Of a stretch of 64,000 bases of DNA, positions 53,925 through 62,908 are shown one piece after another. Under the pieces are notes generated by a model. It ran no database searches, was not told the DNA's origin, and saw only the letters and a program-made list of their open reading frames with translations. Source of the stretch: Crassaminicella indica (GTDB taxonomy: Bacteria > Bacillota > Clostridia > Peptostreptococcales > Thermotaleaceae); contig NZ_CP078093.1 of the NCBI RefSeq assembly GCF_019203185.1, positions 868,001 to 932,000 of the forward strand, read 5' to 3'. Numbering within the stretch: position 1 is the stretch's first letter; every line of letters begins with the position of its first letter. The translations under genes and the position numbers were made by a program.

Positions 53925-54731
53925 TTATTTCTTTATATTATATACACTACTCACCTGATCTCGATAAGTCAAGTCTATATGAATATCTAATCCAATTTTT
54001 ATATCTTTAGATGCCAATATATTTTTAACTGTCTCAAATGCCAATTCTGGAAAATTATTTTCTTTACTCAAATGACCCAACAGAATATTTTTTACAGGCA
54101 TATTTAGCTCCATCAATTCTGCTATAATCTCTCCTGCTGTCTCATTAGAAAGATGTCCCTGATCACTCATAACTCTTTTCTTTAAATACCAAGGATATCT
54201 TCCCATCTTCAACATCTCTACATCATGATTAGCTTCAAGCATCAAGAGATCTGAACCTTGTATCTCATTTTTTACTGTGTCTGGTACATATCCTGTATCT
54301 GTAACAATACTTACCTTTGCATCATCATGGTAAAAGGAAAATCCTACTGGATCTATCGCATCATGAGATATACTATAAGGTTTTATCTTTATGTCTTCTA
54401 TAAAAAAAGCTTCTCCCGTCTGAAAATATCTTATATTCTCTTCATCAATTTTACCTATTTTATTCTTCATCTCTTTCCAAGTATTATTATTTGCATATAT
54501 TGGAATATTAAACCGTCTTGATAAAATCCCTACTCCCTTGATATGATCATTGTGTTCATGAGTTATTAATATTCCCCGTATATTCTTCATATCTTTTCCT
54601 ATAGCTTCCATAGACTGATAAATCTTCTTTCCTGATAATCCTGCATCTATTAATAAGCCTGTATTTGCACTTTCAATATATTGGCAATTCCCACTACTTC
54701 CACTAGCTAATGAACAAAATGTAAATCCCAT
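53925..54731 (-). CDS. yycJ: YycJ/WalJ metallo-beta-lactamase-fold hydrolase
   Basis: 268 aa. FCSLASGSSGNCQYIES at the start, the metal site THEHNDHIKGVGIL (H-x-H-x-D-H), VTDTGYVPD, LEANHDVEML and GHLSNE / LGHLSKENN. Conserved partner of the WalRK operon; B. subtilis YycJ is a double-strand 5'-3' exonuclease-like enzyme with a role in mutation avoidance. Separated from murA by a terminator. Confidence 0.95.
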   Translation of the reverse strand: MGFTFCSLASGSSGNCQYIESANTGLLIDAGLSGKKIYQSMEAIGKDMKNIRGILITHEHNDHIKGVGILSRRFNIPIYANNNTWKEMKNKIGKIDEENIRYFQTGEAFFIEDIKIKPYSISHDAIDPVGFSFYHDDAKVSIVTDTGYVPDTVKNEIQGSDLLMLEANHDVEMLKMGRYPWYLKKRVMSDQGHLSNETAGEIIAELMELNMPVKNILLGHLSKENNFPELAFETVKNILASKDIKIGLDIHIDLTYRDQVSSVYNIKK

Positions 54732-54770
54732 AATATTCCTCCTATGTGATTTTGATGATGCTTAAAATGA

Positions 54771-54800
54771 AAAGACAGGCGCATGCACCTGCCTTTTTTT
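54771..54800 (-). terminator. Terminator after murA
   Basis: Minus strand AGGCAGG-TGCATGCG-CCTGTCT followed by TTT, with an A run on the other side. Confidence 0.7.
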
Positions 54801-56055
54801 ATTCCGCTCTTTTAATTTTTGCTCCTAAATTTAAAAGCTTTTTCTCTATAGCTTCATATCCTCTATCAATATAATGGATGTTGTCTATTTCTGTAATCCC
54901 TTCTGCCATCAATCCTGCAACTACTAAAGCTGCACCTGCTCTTAAATCTGTAGCAACAACTTTTGCAGCAGATAATCTTTCTACTCCTTGAATTATTGCC
55001 ACATTGCCTTCAACTTTAATCTTTGCACCCATTCTTTTTAATTCATCTACATGTTTAAATCTTCCCTCGTATATGGTTTCTGCAACAATGCTTGTCCCTC
55101 GTGCCTGAGTTAAAAGAGCTGACATAGGTTGTTGAAGATCTGTAGGGAATCCTGGATACACTAATGTTTTGATATTAACATTTTTTAATTTTTCTTTTCC
55201 TATAACTCTTAAAGATTCTCCATTTTCTTCCACTCGCAATCCCATTTCTCTCAGCTTTGCTGTAATAGGATCAAGGTGCTTTGGAATTATATTATCAACA
55301 ATCACATCTCCACCAGTAGCAGCTGCCATTATCATAAAGGTTCCTGCTTCTATTTGGTCAGGGATTACACTATAAGTACATCCCCTCATTTCATCTACCC
55401 CATTGATTCTAATCACATCTGTTCCTGCACCTCTTATATCTGCTCCCATTGCATTTAAAAAGTTTGCTACATCTACGATATGAGGTTCTTTAGCTGCATT
55501 CTCAATAATAGTTTTTCCTTTAGCTCTACAGGCTGCCATCATAATATTGATGGTAGCTCCTACACTAACAACATCTAAATATATTTCTGCACCTATTAAT
55601 TCTTCTGCTTCGGCATGAATAATACCATGCTCAATAGTTACCTTTGCCCCTAATGCTTCAAAGCCCTTAATATGCTGGTCGATAGGTCTTGACCCAATAT
55701 TGCATCCTCCTGGAAAAACAGCCTTTGCTTTTTTAAATCTTCCAAGAGAAGCCCCTAATAAGTAATAAGAAGCTCTTAGCTCTTTTGCTAATTCATATGG
55801 TACAAAACACTCTTCTATATTTGCTGTATCTGCACGCATAACCTTTTTTTCTTCATCAAATTCTACTTTAGCACCTAAGTCTCTTAATATTCTTTTCAAT
55901 ACATGTACATCTTCAATGTTTGGTAAATTTTCTATAGTACATAAATCTCCTGCTAAAATGGAAGCTGGAATAATAGCAACTGCAGCATTTTTAAATCCAC
56001 TTATATTTACCTTTCCTTTTAGCTTATGTCCGCCTTCTATCAAAAGTTTACTCAT
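54799..56055 (-). CDS. murA: UDP-N-acetylglucosamine 1-carboxyvinyltransferase
   Basis: 418 aa EPSP-synthase-fold enzyme that starts peptidoglycan precursor synthesis by adding enolpyruvate to UDP-GlcNAc. [27 protein letters not shown] (substrate loop), the catalytic Cys in [15 protein letters not shown] near residue 115, [16 protein letters not shown] and [16 protein letters not shown]. Transcribed on its own between the yycHI and yycJ parts. The 337-bp spacer upstream (56056-56392) shows no gene. Confidence 0.97.
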   Translation of the reverse strand: MSKLLIEGGHKLKGKVNISGFKNAAVAIIPASILAGDLCTIENLPNIEDVHVLKRILRDLGAKVEFDEEKKVMRADTANIEECFVPYELAKELRASYYLLGASLGRFKKAKAVFPGGCNIGSRPIDQHIKGFEALGAKVTIEHGIIHAEAEELIGAEIYLDVVSVGATINIMMAACRAKGKTIIENAAKEPHIVDVANFLNAMGADIRGAGTDVIRINGVDEMRGCTYSVIPDQIEAGTFMIMAAATGGDVIVDNIIPKHLDPITAKLREMGLRVEENGESLRVIGKEKLKNVNIKTLVYPGFPTDLQQPMSALLTQARGTSIVAETIYEGRFKHVDELKRMGAKIKVEGNVAIIQGVERLSAAKVVATDLRAGAALVVAGLMAEGITEIDNIHYIDRGYEAIEKKLLNLGAKIKRAE

Positions 56056-56339
56056 TTGGTATTTCCAACCCTTTCAATAATCTATGCATTATATTCTGTT
56101 TAGTTTCTTTCTTTGTCATTTATAGGTAAACAACATAAAAATCTAAACATGAAATATCAAAACATAAAAAAATCACATGAACATTTTTGATGATATTTCA
56201 TTTACAAGCTGTTAATCTATAAATGGAAACGATCTCTGATTATATGTAAATCTCATTACATTATATCATCAATATAATTATTTGATAAGTATTTAATGAT
56301 AAGAAAATAATAACATTTAAAAATGATTTTTCCACTAAA

Positions 56340-56380
56340 AAAGCAGAAGTCATTATAAAAAACTTCTACTTTTTAGTTTA
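56340..56380 (-). terminator. Terminator at the end of the walRK-yycHI operon
   Basis: Minus strand AAAAAGTAGAAG / CTTCTGCTTTTT (one G-U) with a 14-nt loop ending in T6. Confidence 0.75.
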
Positions 56381-56392
56381 TTCATTTATTTT

Positions 56393-57199
56393 CTAATAAT
56401 TTTCATAAGCTGGAACAAATATAGTCTGCCCATCAGCTAAGAGTATTCTCCACGCAGGCACTGCTGTTCCTGATTTTATATTTTCTGAATTGGTTAAGCT
56501 AATGTGAGATGGATCAAACCAATAGCCTAAAGCTATATTTTTTATTACAACTTCTCCTTGTAATGTTTCAATATCATTCATGCATTTGAGAAGTGCTTTT
56601 GTAGCAGGTATAATTTCTCTTTTATTAGCATCTGTATTTAACGGTTTTAACCACATTCTTTCGAATTTGTTGACACCAGATTTGCTTACAGTTACACGCA
56701 TATAGCTATTTTCTAAAAATCTTCCATTATATTTTTGCTTAAATAAAATATGATATTCTCCTCTATCATGCTTCGTTTCCCAATATACTGCATCACTTCT
56801 CTTAAAACCATACTTTTTTATAAAATTTTCTGCTTCACGAATAGCCTTTTTTTTATTTAAGTTCTTTATATGATATTTTTCGTCATAATTTTCATATTTA
56901 ATAACCTTGCCATTATCTTCTATGCAAAATTTTTCGTTTCTTTTCTTCTCATCATAAGTTTCGTATTCTACATTTAATAATGGTAATTCTAAAACTATTC
57001 GTGGTACTTCTGTTTCTACTTTTATGTTCTTTTCATTCAAAATAGCAACAACGTCCTGTATATTTTCCTCTTTTATTATAGAGGAAGCATGTTCCATAAA
57101 TATATCCTTTTCTATATTATAGATCAAGAAAATATTTGTAATAATTAAAGCAATAATCAAAATGTTTTTTGCTTTTCCCCAATCCACAAGCTTCACCAT
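56393..57199 (-). CDS. yycI: WalRK regulatory protein YycI
   Basis: 268 aa. VDWGKAKNILIIALIITNIFLIY is the N-terminal membrane anchor with the family's D-W-x-K-A-K-N start. The rest is an extracellular YycI/YycH-type domain (NLNKKKAIREAENFIKKYGF; C-terminal VPAWRILLADGQTIFVPAYEN). In bacilli, YycI with YycH controls the WalK kinase at the membrane. Starts 3 bp after yycH. GTG 57187 is an alternative start. Confidence 0.88.
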   Translation of the reverse strand: MVKLVDWGKAKNILIIALIITNIFLIYNIEKDIFMEHASSIIKEENIQDVVAILNEKNIKVETEVPRIVLELPLLNVEYETYDEKKRNEKFCIEDNGKVIKYENYDEKYHIKNLNKKKAIREAENFIKKYGFKRSDAVYWETKHDRGEYHILFKQKYNGRFLENSYMRVTVSKSGVNKFERMWLKPLNTDANKREIIPATKALLKCMNDIETLQGEVVIKNIALGYWFDPSHISLTNSENIKSGTAVPAWRILLADGQTIFVPAYENY

Positions 57200-57202
57200 C
57201 CG

Positions 57203-58669
57203 TTATATTTGGGTTCGACTAATCATTCTACCATTATATGCATCAAAATAATAAATCATTTTATCTGTTTTTATAATCCATACAGGCGTTAATTGATTTG
57301 GTTCTCTCTCAGGCTCATTATAATATCCTATATCTACTTGTTTAATAGTTGACAGCACTTTTTTTTGAATTTCTTCTTGATCCAAAACTACATCTTTCTG
57401 AATATTTCTCAGGAAATCTCCTTTTATGAAGCCAAAATTCATATCGAGTATTTGAGGTGCTGTTAAAATCGTCATATTTTCTTCATCTTCTAAGAACTTG
57501 ATAGAAATTTTTTCTCTTTTTAAAAATCTTTTGTAATATATTACCTGTTCCCCTAATACTTCTACTTGAACAGCTGCATCTGTCATATTTTTTGTATCTT
57601 CAGTTTTATAATAAACAGGCAAGCCATTTTTTCTATATCCAAAAGAAAAAATATATCTATTCTTTTCAGGTTCTTCTACATCTTTCAAATAAATATCTAT
57701 ATTCGCCCAACTACCATGATTATTAATAAACTGAAGAGCTATTTTTAACGCATCTTCAAAGGAAATATTCTTAGAAGCTTTTTCAGCATCTATCTTTTCT
57801 ATATACTGAAGTACACCTAAATCATCAATTTTCAACTCTTTTTGTCCATATCCATACATAAATATAACTGAGCCACTCGTTTCTCTTATTTTTCTAACAA
57901 AATCAAGATTTTCTCCAAAAAAAGTACCTGCAAAGGATTCTACCTGCCCTTCATTTGTTGGGTCAATTTCTTGAATAACTTTTACTTCATGTATATCTTT
58001 ATTTAATTCAATAGGCATAAGACTTTCATTTTCTACTGAATATATATCCTGCATAGCATAATAAGCATCATATCCGCTTTCTTCAATATTTTTTATAAGC
58101 TTCAAAATATTATTATTTTTCTTTAAACCCTTTATCATATAATAATTTCCTTTTGTATGATCAGCCATGTAGATACTATCATTATCCTTAGATGAAATCA
58201 AGATGCTATCAAAACCATCTAATGTATCAATCTTTTTTATATCATTAACTTTGACCAATTCACTTAATAGATTCACAGAAATATTATATCCAAAATTTAT
58301 TTCAATTGATCGAAAAGCTCTTGCTTTTTCCCACGATTCTTGATCAATTGACTCTACTTGAAGCTCTTCCTTAAAGGTCTCATCTTTAAAGCTTTGAAGA
58401 ACTCCTTCCCATATGCCATAAGCATCAGCATAAAAAACTGTATGAAGACCACCCCCAAAGTTAATACAAAAACTTTGGGGGCTTAGAATATCAGCAATAT
58501 TATCTATGTTCCCTTTGTTTTTTACCTCTATTGTTTCCGTCTGCCTTATAGACGGTATTATTTTAGTTAGTGAAATACGCTTCCACAACTGTTGATTAAG
58601 TGCTATGCTCAACATAAAAAGCATACATAACAGAACTGTTTTAAAATTTTCTTTGCCAAATTTCTTCAT
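57203..58669 (-). CDS. yycH: WalRK regulatory protein YycH
   Basis: About 488 aa; start ATG 58669. One N-terminal membrane helix (FKTVLLCMLFMLSIALNQQLW) followed by a large extracellular part with the YycH pattern (SPQSFCINFGGGLHTVFYAD; FSFGYRKNGLPVYY; PVWIIKTDKMIYYFDAYNGR). It modulates WalK together with YycI. Adjacent to yycI by 3 bp. Confidence 0.87.
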   Translation of the reverse strand: MKKFGKENFKTVLLCMLFMLSIALNQQLWKRISLTKIIPSIRQTETIEVKNKGNIDNIADILSPQSFCINFGGGLHTVFYADAYGIWEGVLQSFKDETFKEELQVESIDQESWEKARAFRSIEINFGYNISVNLLSELVKVNDIKKIDTLDGFDSILISSKDNDSIYMADHTKGNYYMIKGLKKNNNILKLIKNIEESGYDAYYAMQDIYSVENESLMPIELNKDIHEVKVIQEIDPTNEGQVESFAGTFFGENLDFVRKIRETSGSVIFMYGYGQKELKIDDLGVLQYIEKIDAEKASKNISFEDALKIALQFINNHGSWANIDIYLKDVEEPEKNRYIFSFGYRKNGLPVYYKTEDTKNMTDAAVQVEVLGEQVIYYKRFLKREKISIKFLEDEENMTILTAPQILDMNFGFIKGDFLRNIQKDVVLDQEEIQKKVLSTIKQVDIGYYNEPEREPNQLTPVWIIKTDKMIYYFDAYNGRMISRTQI

Positions 58670-58729
58670 AAACACACACCCTGATCTTCATATTGTTCTA
58701 GGATGTTACTAAGTACACGGATAAAAAAT

Positions 58730-59227
58730 CTACTCTTTTAAATTATCTAGTACATCTACAGCCTTTGTTTCTCTTATAAGCTCTAAAGTTTCATTAATTT
58801 CTTCCTCTTTATCTTTTACTGTAAATTTCTTAGTAATCGTATCCTGATGATTGCCATCTTGATCCTCAATTTCAAATACGATTTTGTATTTTCCTGGTGT
58901 TAAATCCTTTAGTTGCTTTGTATACATATTAAGAGCTTCTCCTGGCTCTACCTTTTCTTCATCTATGATAAGTTCTTCTTCTTGATCCTCTGTTCCCTCT
59001 TTGTAAACGCTCAATGAAACAGATACATCCTCTCGTACCTTCACAGAAATCAAAAGACTATCCTGTACAATAATCTCTTTCTTAGGACTAATTATTTCTA
59101 AAGCTTTCTCATTTTCATTAATAGAATATATATAGCTTGGGACTGGTCTATATGCAGCATAACCAGTACTAGCGGAAGCTCCTAATATTACTAGAATCAA
59201 CGCACTAGTAATGATACTTTTTTTCAT
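58730..59227 (-). CDS. Hypothetical exported protein in the wal operon
   Basis: 165 aa. Signal peptide MKKSIITSALILVILGASAS with cleavage near GYA-A. The mature part is a single beta-sandwich-like domain (IISPKKEIIVQDSLLISVKV, LKDLTPGKYKIVFEIEDQDG) followed by a charged helix. Located between walK and yycH, where bacilli have no such gene. Family not recognised. It may be an extracellular accessory of the sensor complex; that is inference from position. Confidence 0.75.
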   Translation of the reverse strand: MKKSIITSALILVILGASASTGYAAYRPVPSYIYSINENEKALEIISPKKEIIVQDSLLISVKVREDVSVSLSVYKEGTEDQEEELIIDEEKVEPGEALNMYTKQLKDLTPGKYKIVFEIEDQDGNHQDTITKKFTVKDKEEEINETLELIRETKAVDVLDNLKE

Positions 59228-59321
59228 TTTAATTCCTCCTAGTGTTTACACGTATCCTTTATAACACCCACATTATATCCTATTATTATTACAAACATAT
59301 TACATACATTTTAAAATAGAA

Positions 59322-61121
59322 TTACACGTACTGTCCTTTTAATGGTAATTTTATTATTACTTCTGTCCCTTCTCCTTCTTCGCTTTTTACATTAATATCT
59401 CCATGATGTGCTTTTATAATCTGATGAGCGATAGAAAGGCCTAATCCTGTCCCTCCCATCTCTCGAGATCTAGCTTTATCCACTCGATAAAATCTTTCAA
59501 AAAGTCTTGGAATATCTTTTTGTGGTATACCTATTCCATTATCAATAATACGAATAATCCCTTGATCATCTTCCTTCTCAAGAAACACTTCAATAGTTCC
59601 ATTTTCTGGAGTATATTTTATAGCGTTGCTGATGATATTTATAATCACCTGCTCCATTTTATCTTGATCTATCAACCCTATAACACTTTGTTCATGTGTC
59701 TTAAAAGATAATCTTTGCTGTTTATTTTTTGCATTAATGTCCATTTTTAAAACTATATTTTCAAGTAATTTTACCAAATCAATTTCACGTATATTCCATG
59801 TCTCTTTTTGATAGTCAATTCTAGAAAGCTGGAGTAAATCTCTAACCAATCTATTCATTCTATCAGCTTCACTATTTACTACATTTAAAAAATGTTCTGC
59901 AATCTCTCTATTATCTAAAGCACCATCTAGAAGAGTTTCTGTATAGCTCTTAATACTTGTAAGCGGCGTCTTCAGCTCATGAGAAACATTCGCAACAAAT
60001 TCCTTTCTCATATTATCAAGCTTCTGTCTTTCTGTAATATCTTGTATTACCATAACAATACCTTTTTTTTCACCTTTTTTATCTTTAAAAGGTGCATAAT
60101 TTACTTGAAATACAGAATCATTAAACTCTATTAACTCACTACCTACTCGCTCAGGATTATTTTCTTCAATATAAGAAATAGTAAGCTTTTCATTATATTC
60201 CTTTATAAGCTCATCATAATATCTATTTTCTATATTTTCTGATGTCAGATTAAGCATTTTCATAGCAGTAGGATTGGCATGAATAATTTTTCCTTCATCA
60301 TTAACAGCTATAAGCCCATCCGTCATGTAACTAAGAATAGTCTCAAGCTTACTTTTTTCACTTGATATCTCTGAAAGAGTAATATTCAATTTTTCTCTCA
60401 CATAATTAAACATTTCAGCTAACTGACCAATCTCATCATCAGATTTCACTTCAACAACTTGATTAAAATCTCCCTTTGCCATCCTTGCTGCCTTCACTGT
60501 AACATCTGTGATAGGCTCAGTAATACTTCGTGCAATCCAAAAGCCTAGCACAACAGTAATCAGTAATGCCAAAAGAGTAGCCTGCGTTAATATCATTTTT
60601 GATTTATCTAATGTTTTATAAATATCGGATAAATCTGCCCTTATATACAAAATCCCCTTAACAAATTCACCTTCATTTTGTATGGGAAAAGCCAAATTCT
60701 TTGTAATGATCTGACGTGTATTCGTATTGATGGTAATATCCTTTTCCCCTTCTTGTCCGTTTCTTGCATTCGTAAGTAGTGTATAATCTAATACTTCTAT
60801 GGCATTATCATTTGTACCACTATTTTTACTTCGAGCAATAATTTTAAAATCTCTATTTATAACAAATATTTCTTCTTTCAAACCTGTTGGCCATTGTTCT
60901 ATATTTTTTTGAATTTCTTCTTTACTATCATCTAGATTATCAAATTGTGCAATAGTATGAACAAGCCCTTCTCTATTTCCTAAATTTGTAAGATTTTCAC
61001 TAACCATATCTAAATGATATTTTTGAAACTCTTGAATAATAAATACGCCAACAATAAGCATGGCAATATAAACAGGCAAGAAGTATATGGTAATAAATTT
61101 CCACCTTATACTTTTAAACAT
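59322..61121 (-). CDS. walK: WalK sensor histidine kinase
   Basis: 599 aa. Two membrane helices (about 13-33 and 180-202) around an extracellular Cache-like loop, HAMP (ARSITEPITDVTVKAARMAKGDF), PAS (about 255-370), HisKA with the phospho-acceptor in VANVSHELKTPLTSIKSY, and HATPase (NIISNAIKYTPENGTIEV, GIGIPQKDIPRLFERFYRVD). Controls wall metabolism through WalR. Overlap or 1-bp spacing to walR indicates one operon. Confidence 0.95.
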   Translation of the reverse strand: MFKSIRWKFITIYFLPVYIAMLIVGVFIIQEFQKYHLDMVSENLTNLGNREGLVHTIAQFDNLDDSKEEIQKNIEQWPTGLKEEIFVINRDFKIIARSKNSGTNDNAIEVLDYTLLTNARNGQEGEKDITINTNTRQIITKNLAFPIQNEGEFVKGILYIRADLSDIYKTLDKSKMILTQATLLALLITVVLGFWIARSITEPITDVTVKAARMAKGDFNQVVEVKSDDEIGQLAEMFNYVREKLNITLSEISSEKSKLETILSYMTDGLIAVNDEGKIIHANPTAMKMLNLTSENIENRYYDELIKEYNEKLTISYIEENNPERVGSELIEFNDSVFQVNYAPFKDKKGEKKGIVMVIQDITERQKLDNMRKEFVANVSHELKTPLTSIKSYTETLLDGALDNREIAEHFLNVVNSEADRMNRLVRDLLQLSRIDYQKETWNIREIDLVKLLENIVLKMDINAKNKQQRLSFKTHEQSVIGLIDQDKMEQVIINIISNAIKYTPENGTIEVFLEKEDDQGIIRIIDNGIGIPQKDIPRLFERFYRVDKARSREMGGTGLGLSIAHQIIKAHHGDINVKSEEGEGTEVIIKLPLKGQYV

Positions 61122-61122
61122 A

Positions 61123-61812
61123 CTATGCCCTCCTGAAGTAGTATCCTACTCCTCTTTTCGTTAATATATATTTAGGGTTACTTGAGTGATCTTCTATTTT
61201 TTCTCTTAATCTTCTTACAGTCACATCTACCGTTCTGATGTCGCCATAATACTCATAGCCCCATACTTCCTCTAATAATTTTTCTCTTGTAAAAACTTGA
61301 TTTTCCTGTGTAGCTAAATACTTTAAAAGCTCGAATTCTCTTAAAGTAAGCTCTACAACTTCTCCTCTTTTTTTCACTTCATATTTGTTCAAATCTATAT
61401 TTAAGTCCCCTGAAACAAGTATATTGCTTTTTTCATTTGTTCCACTTGCTTCCATTCTTCTAATATTTGCTTTTACTCTTGCTAAAAGCTCCCTCATGCT
61501 GAAGGGCTTTGTAATATAATCATCAGCACCAAGCTCAAGTCCCAATACCTTGTCTACTTCTTCTTCCTTTGCTGTAAGCATCAAAATAGGCATATTGAAA
61601 TTTTCTCTTACCTTTTTACATACTTGAAAACCGTCCATTTTGGGTAGCATAACATCTAACAAGATAAGATCAGGTTCCACTTGGTAAGTTTTTTGTACAG
61701 CTTCTTCACCATCAGAAGCTACACTCACATCATACCCTTCTTTTTCCAAGTTAAACTTTAATATCTCCGAAATAGTTCTTTCATCATCTACTACTAATAT
61801 TTTTCTACCCAT
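61123..61812 (-). CDS. walR: WalR response regulator
   Basis: 229 aa OmpR/PhoB type. Receiver: [37 protein letters not shown] with the Asp at about 53, [21 protein letters not shown]. Winged helix: [15 protein letters not shown] and [24 protein letters not shown]. First gene of the walRK-(58730)-yycHI operon. GGTGA/GAGGTGAG site before the ATG. Confidence 0.96.
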   Translation of the reverse strand: MGRKILVVDDERTISEILKFNLEKEGYDVSVASDGEEAVQKTYQVEPDLILLDVMLPKMDGFQVCKKVRENFNMPILMLTAKEEEVDKVLGLELGADDYITKPFSMRELLARVKANIRRMEASGTNEKSNILVSGDLNIDLNKYEVKKRGEVVELTLREFELLKYLATQENQVFTREKLLEEVWGYEYYGDIRTVDVTVRRLREKIEDHSSNPKYILTKRGVGYYFRRA

Positions 61813-61916
61813 TCTCTCACCTCATTGTTATCTTCATTCTTTTCTTGATATGTCTTATATGATTATATCATAAAAATATTTATACACAGAAAAAAATAAT
61901 TCTTATAAGTACATTT

Positions 61917-61945
61917 ACAGGAACTACTTTTAGCAGTTCCTGTAA
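61917..61945. other. Hairpin between the peptidase gene and walR
   Basis: ACAGGAACTGC / GTAGTTCCTGT stem (one G-U) with a 5-nt loop but no T tract in either direction; a weak terminator or a regulatory structure in the spacer. Confidence 0.5.
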
Positions 61946-61955
61946 ACTATTTGTA

Positions 61956-62747
61956 TTATTTTTTCATAAAAAGCTCTTCAAAACGCTTTCCATCTCCTAA
62001 ATCTTCTAAAAGCCTGTTTATATCATCAAAGCCTTTTCTTTCTGCTCTTTCTTTTATAAGCTCAAAAGACCTTTTATAAGCAAGCATTACATCAATTTCA
62101 TCGAAATCATTTGTCAATTCCTCTATTGTATAAGGTTTCCCTTCATATGCTAAATTTTCTCCCCATATATACCCTGTTTCCAAATACTCCTGATACAGAG
62201 CAACCCCTTCCGTAAACCATAAAGGATAATTCCCTTTTGCTAAATCATCTACTAATAAATGAGTAAATTCATGAACCATCGGTCCTTCATTCATAAAAAC
62301 ATCTTCTATTTTCTCAGTTTCAGGAATCCATAATCTAGGAGATAATATTTGAATAGTAGAAGCAAAATACACACCCATAGGTGGCTTTCCTTGCTTAAGA
62401 GACGCATTTTTCATAAGATCATCAGGATTATCATAAACAATAACAGTTGTTTTATTCTTAGGATAGTAGTTAAAGCGATCGCAAACCTCCATGTAATGCT
62501 TTTCAGAAGCCTTTGCAATAAGATCTATCATTTCTTCATCTTCCATACAATATCTTATGATAAAATGTTCTGTTTCTTTTACCTTGTAGTTCTTTGTTTT
62601 ATAAAGAATTAGTTCATGCTGAAGCTCCCTAAAAAAAGGATATGCGTGAACTTTTAAAATTTCATAATTAAATATCCCTGTCATCATTATCAAAACTAAT
62701 ACAAATAAAATTAATTTGCTGATTTTTCTATTTAATATTCTCTTCAT
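61956..62747 (-). CDS. Peptidase MA-like (gluzincin) exported protein
   Basis: 263 aa. N-terminal membrane anchor or signal (SKLILFVLVLIMMTGIFNY). Zinc site VHEFTHLLVDDL (H-E-x-x-H) with the third ligand Glu in WFTEGVALYQEY, typical of the peptidase MA-like family. A cell-surface metalloprotease of unknown target. Upstream of walR on the same strand with about 140 bp between. Confidence 0.85.
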   Translation of the reverse strand: MKRILNRKISKLILFVLVLIMMTGIFNYEILKVHAYPFFRELQHELILYKTKNYKVKETEHFIIRYCMEDEEMIDLIAKASEKHYMEVCDRFNYYPKNKTTVIVYDNPDDLMKNASLKQGKPPMGVYFASTIQILSPRLWIPETEKIEDVFMNEGPMVHEFTHLLVDDLAKGNYPLWFTEGVALYQEYLETGYIWGENLAYEGKPYTIEELTNDFDEIDVMLAYKRSFELIKERAERKGFDDINRLLEDLGDGKRFEELFMKK

Positions 62748-62908
62748 TGGTATCCCCTCCCTTTATCAGCATATGTAAACGAGGAGACACATTGCTATTA
62801 TAGCATAATATTATGTAAACTTCATTGGAAATAAAAGGAACCCTCTGATGAACACTTCATCTAGCTTTCGCATACATTAGTAATGAAAATAGATAATATG
62901 GAGTGAGC

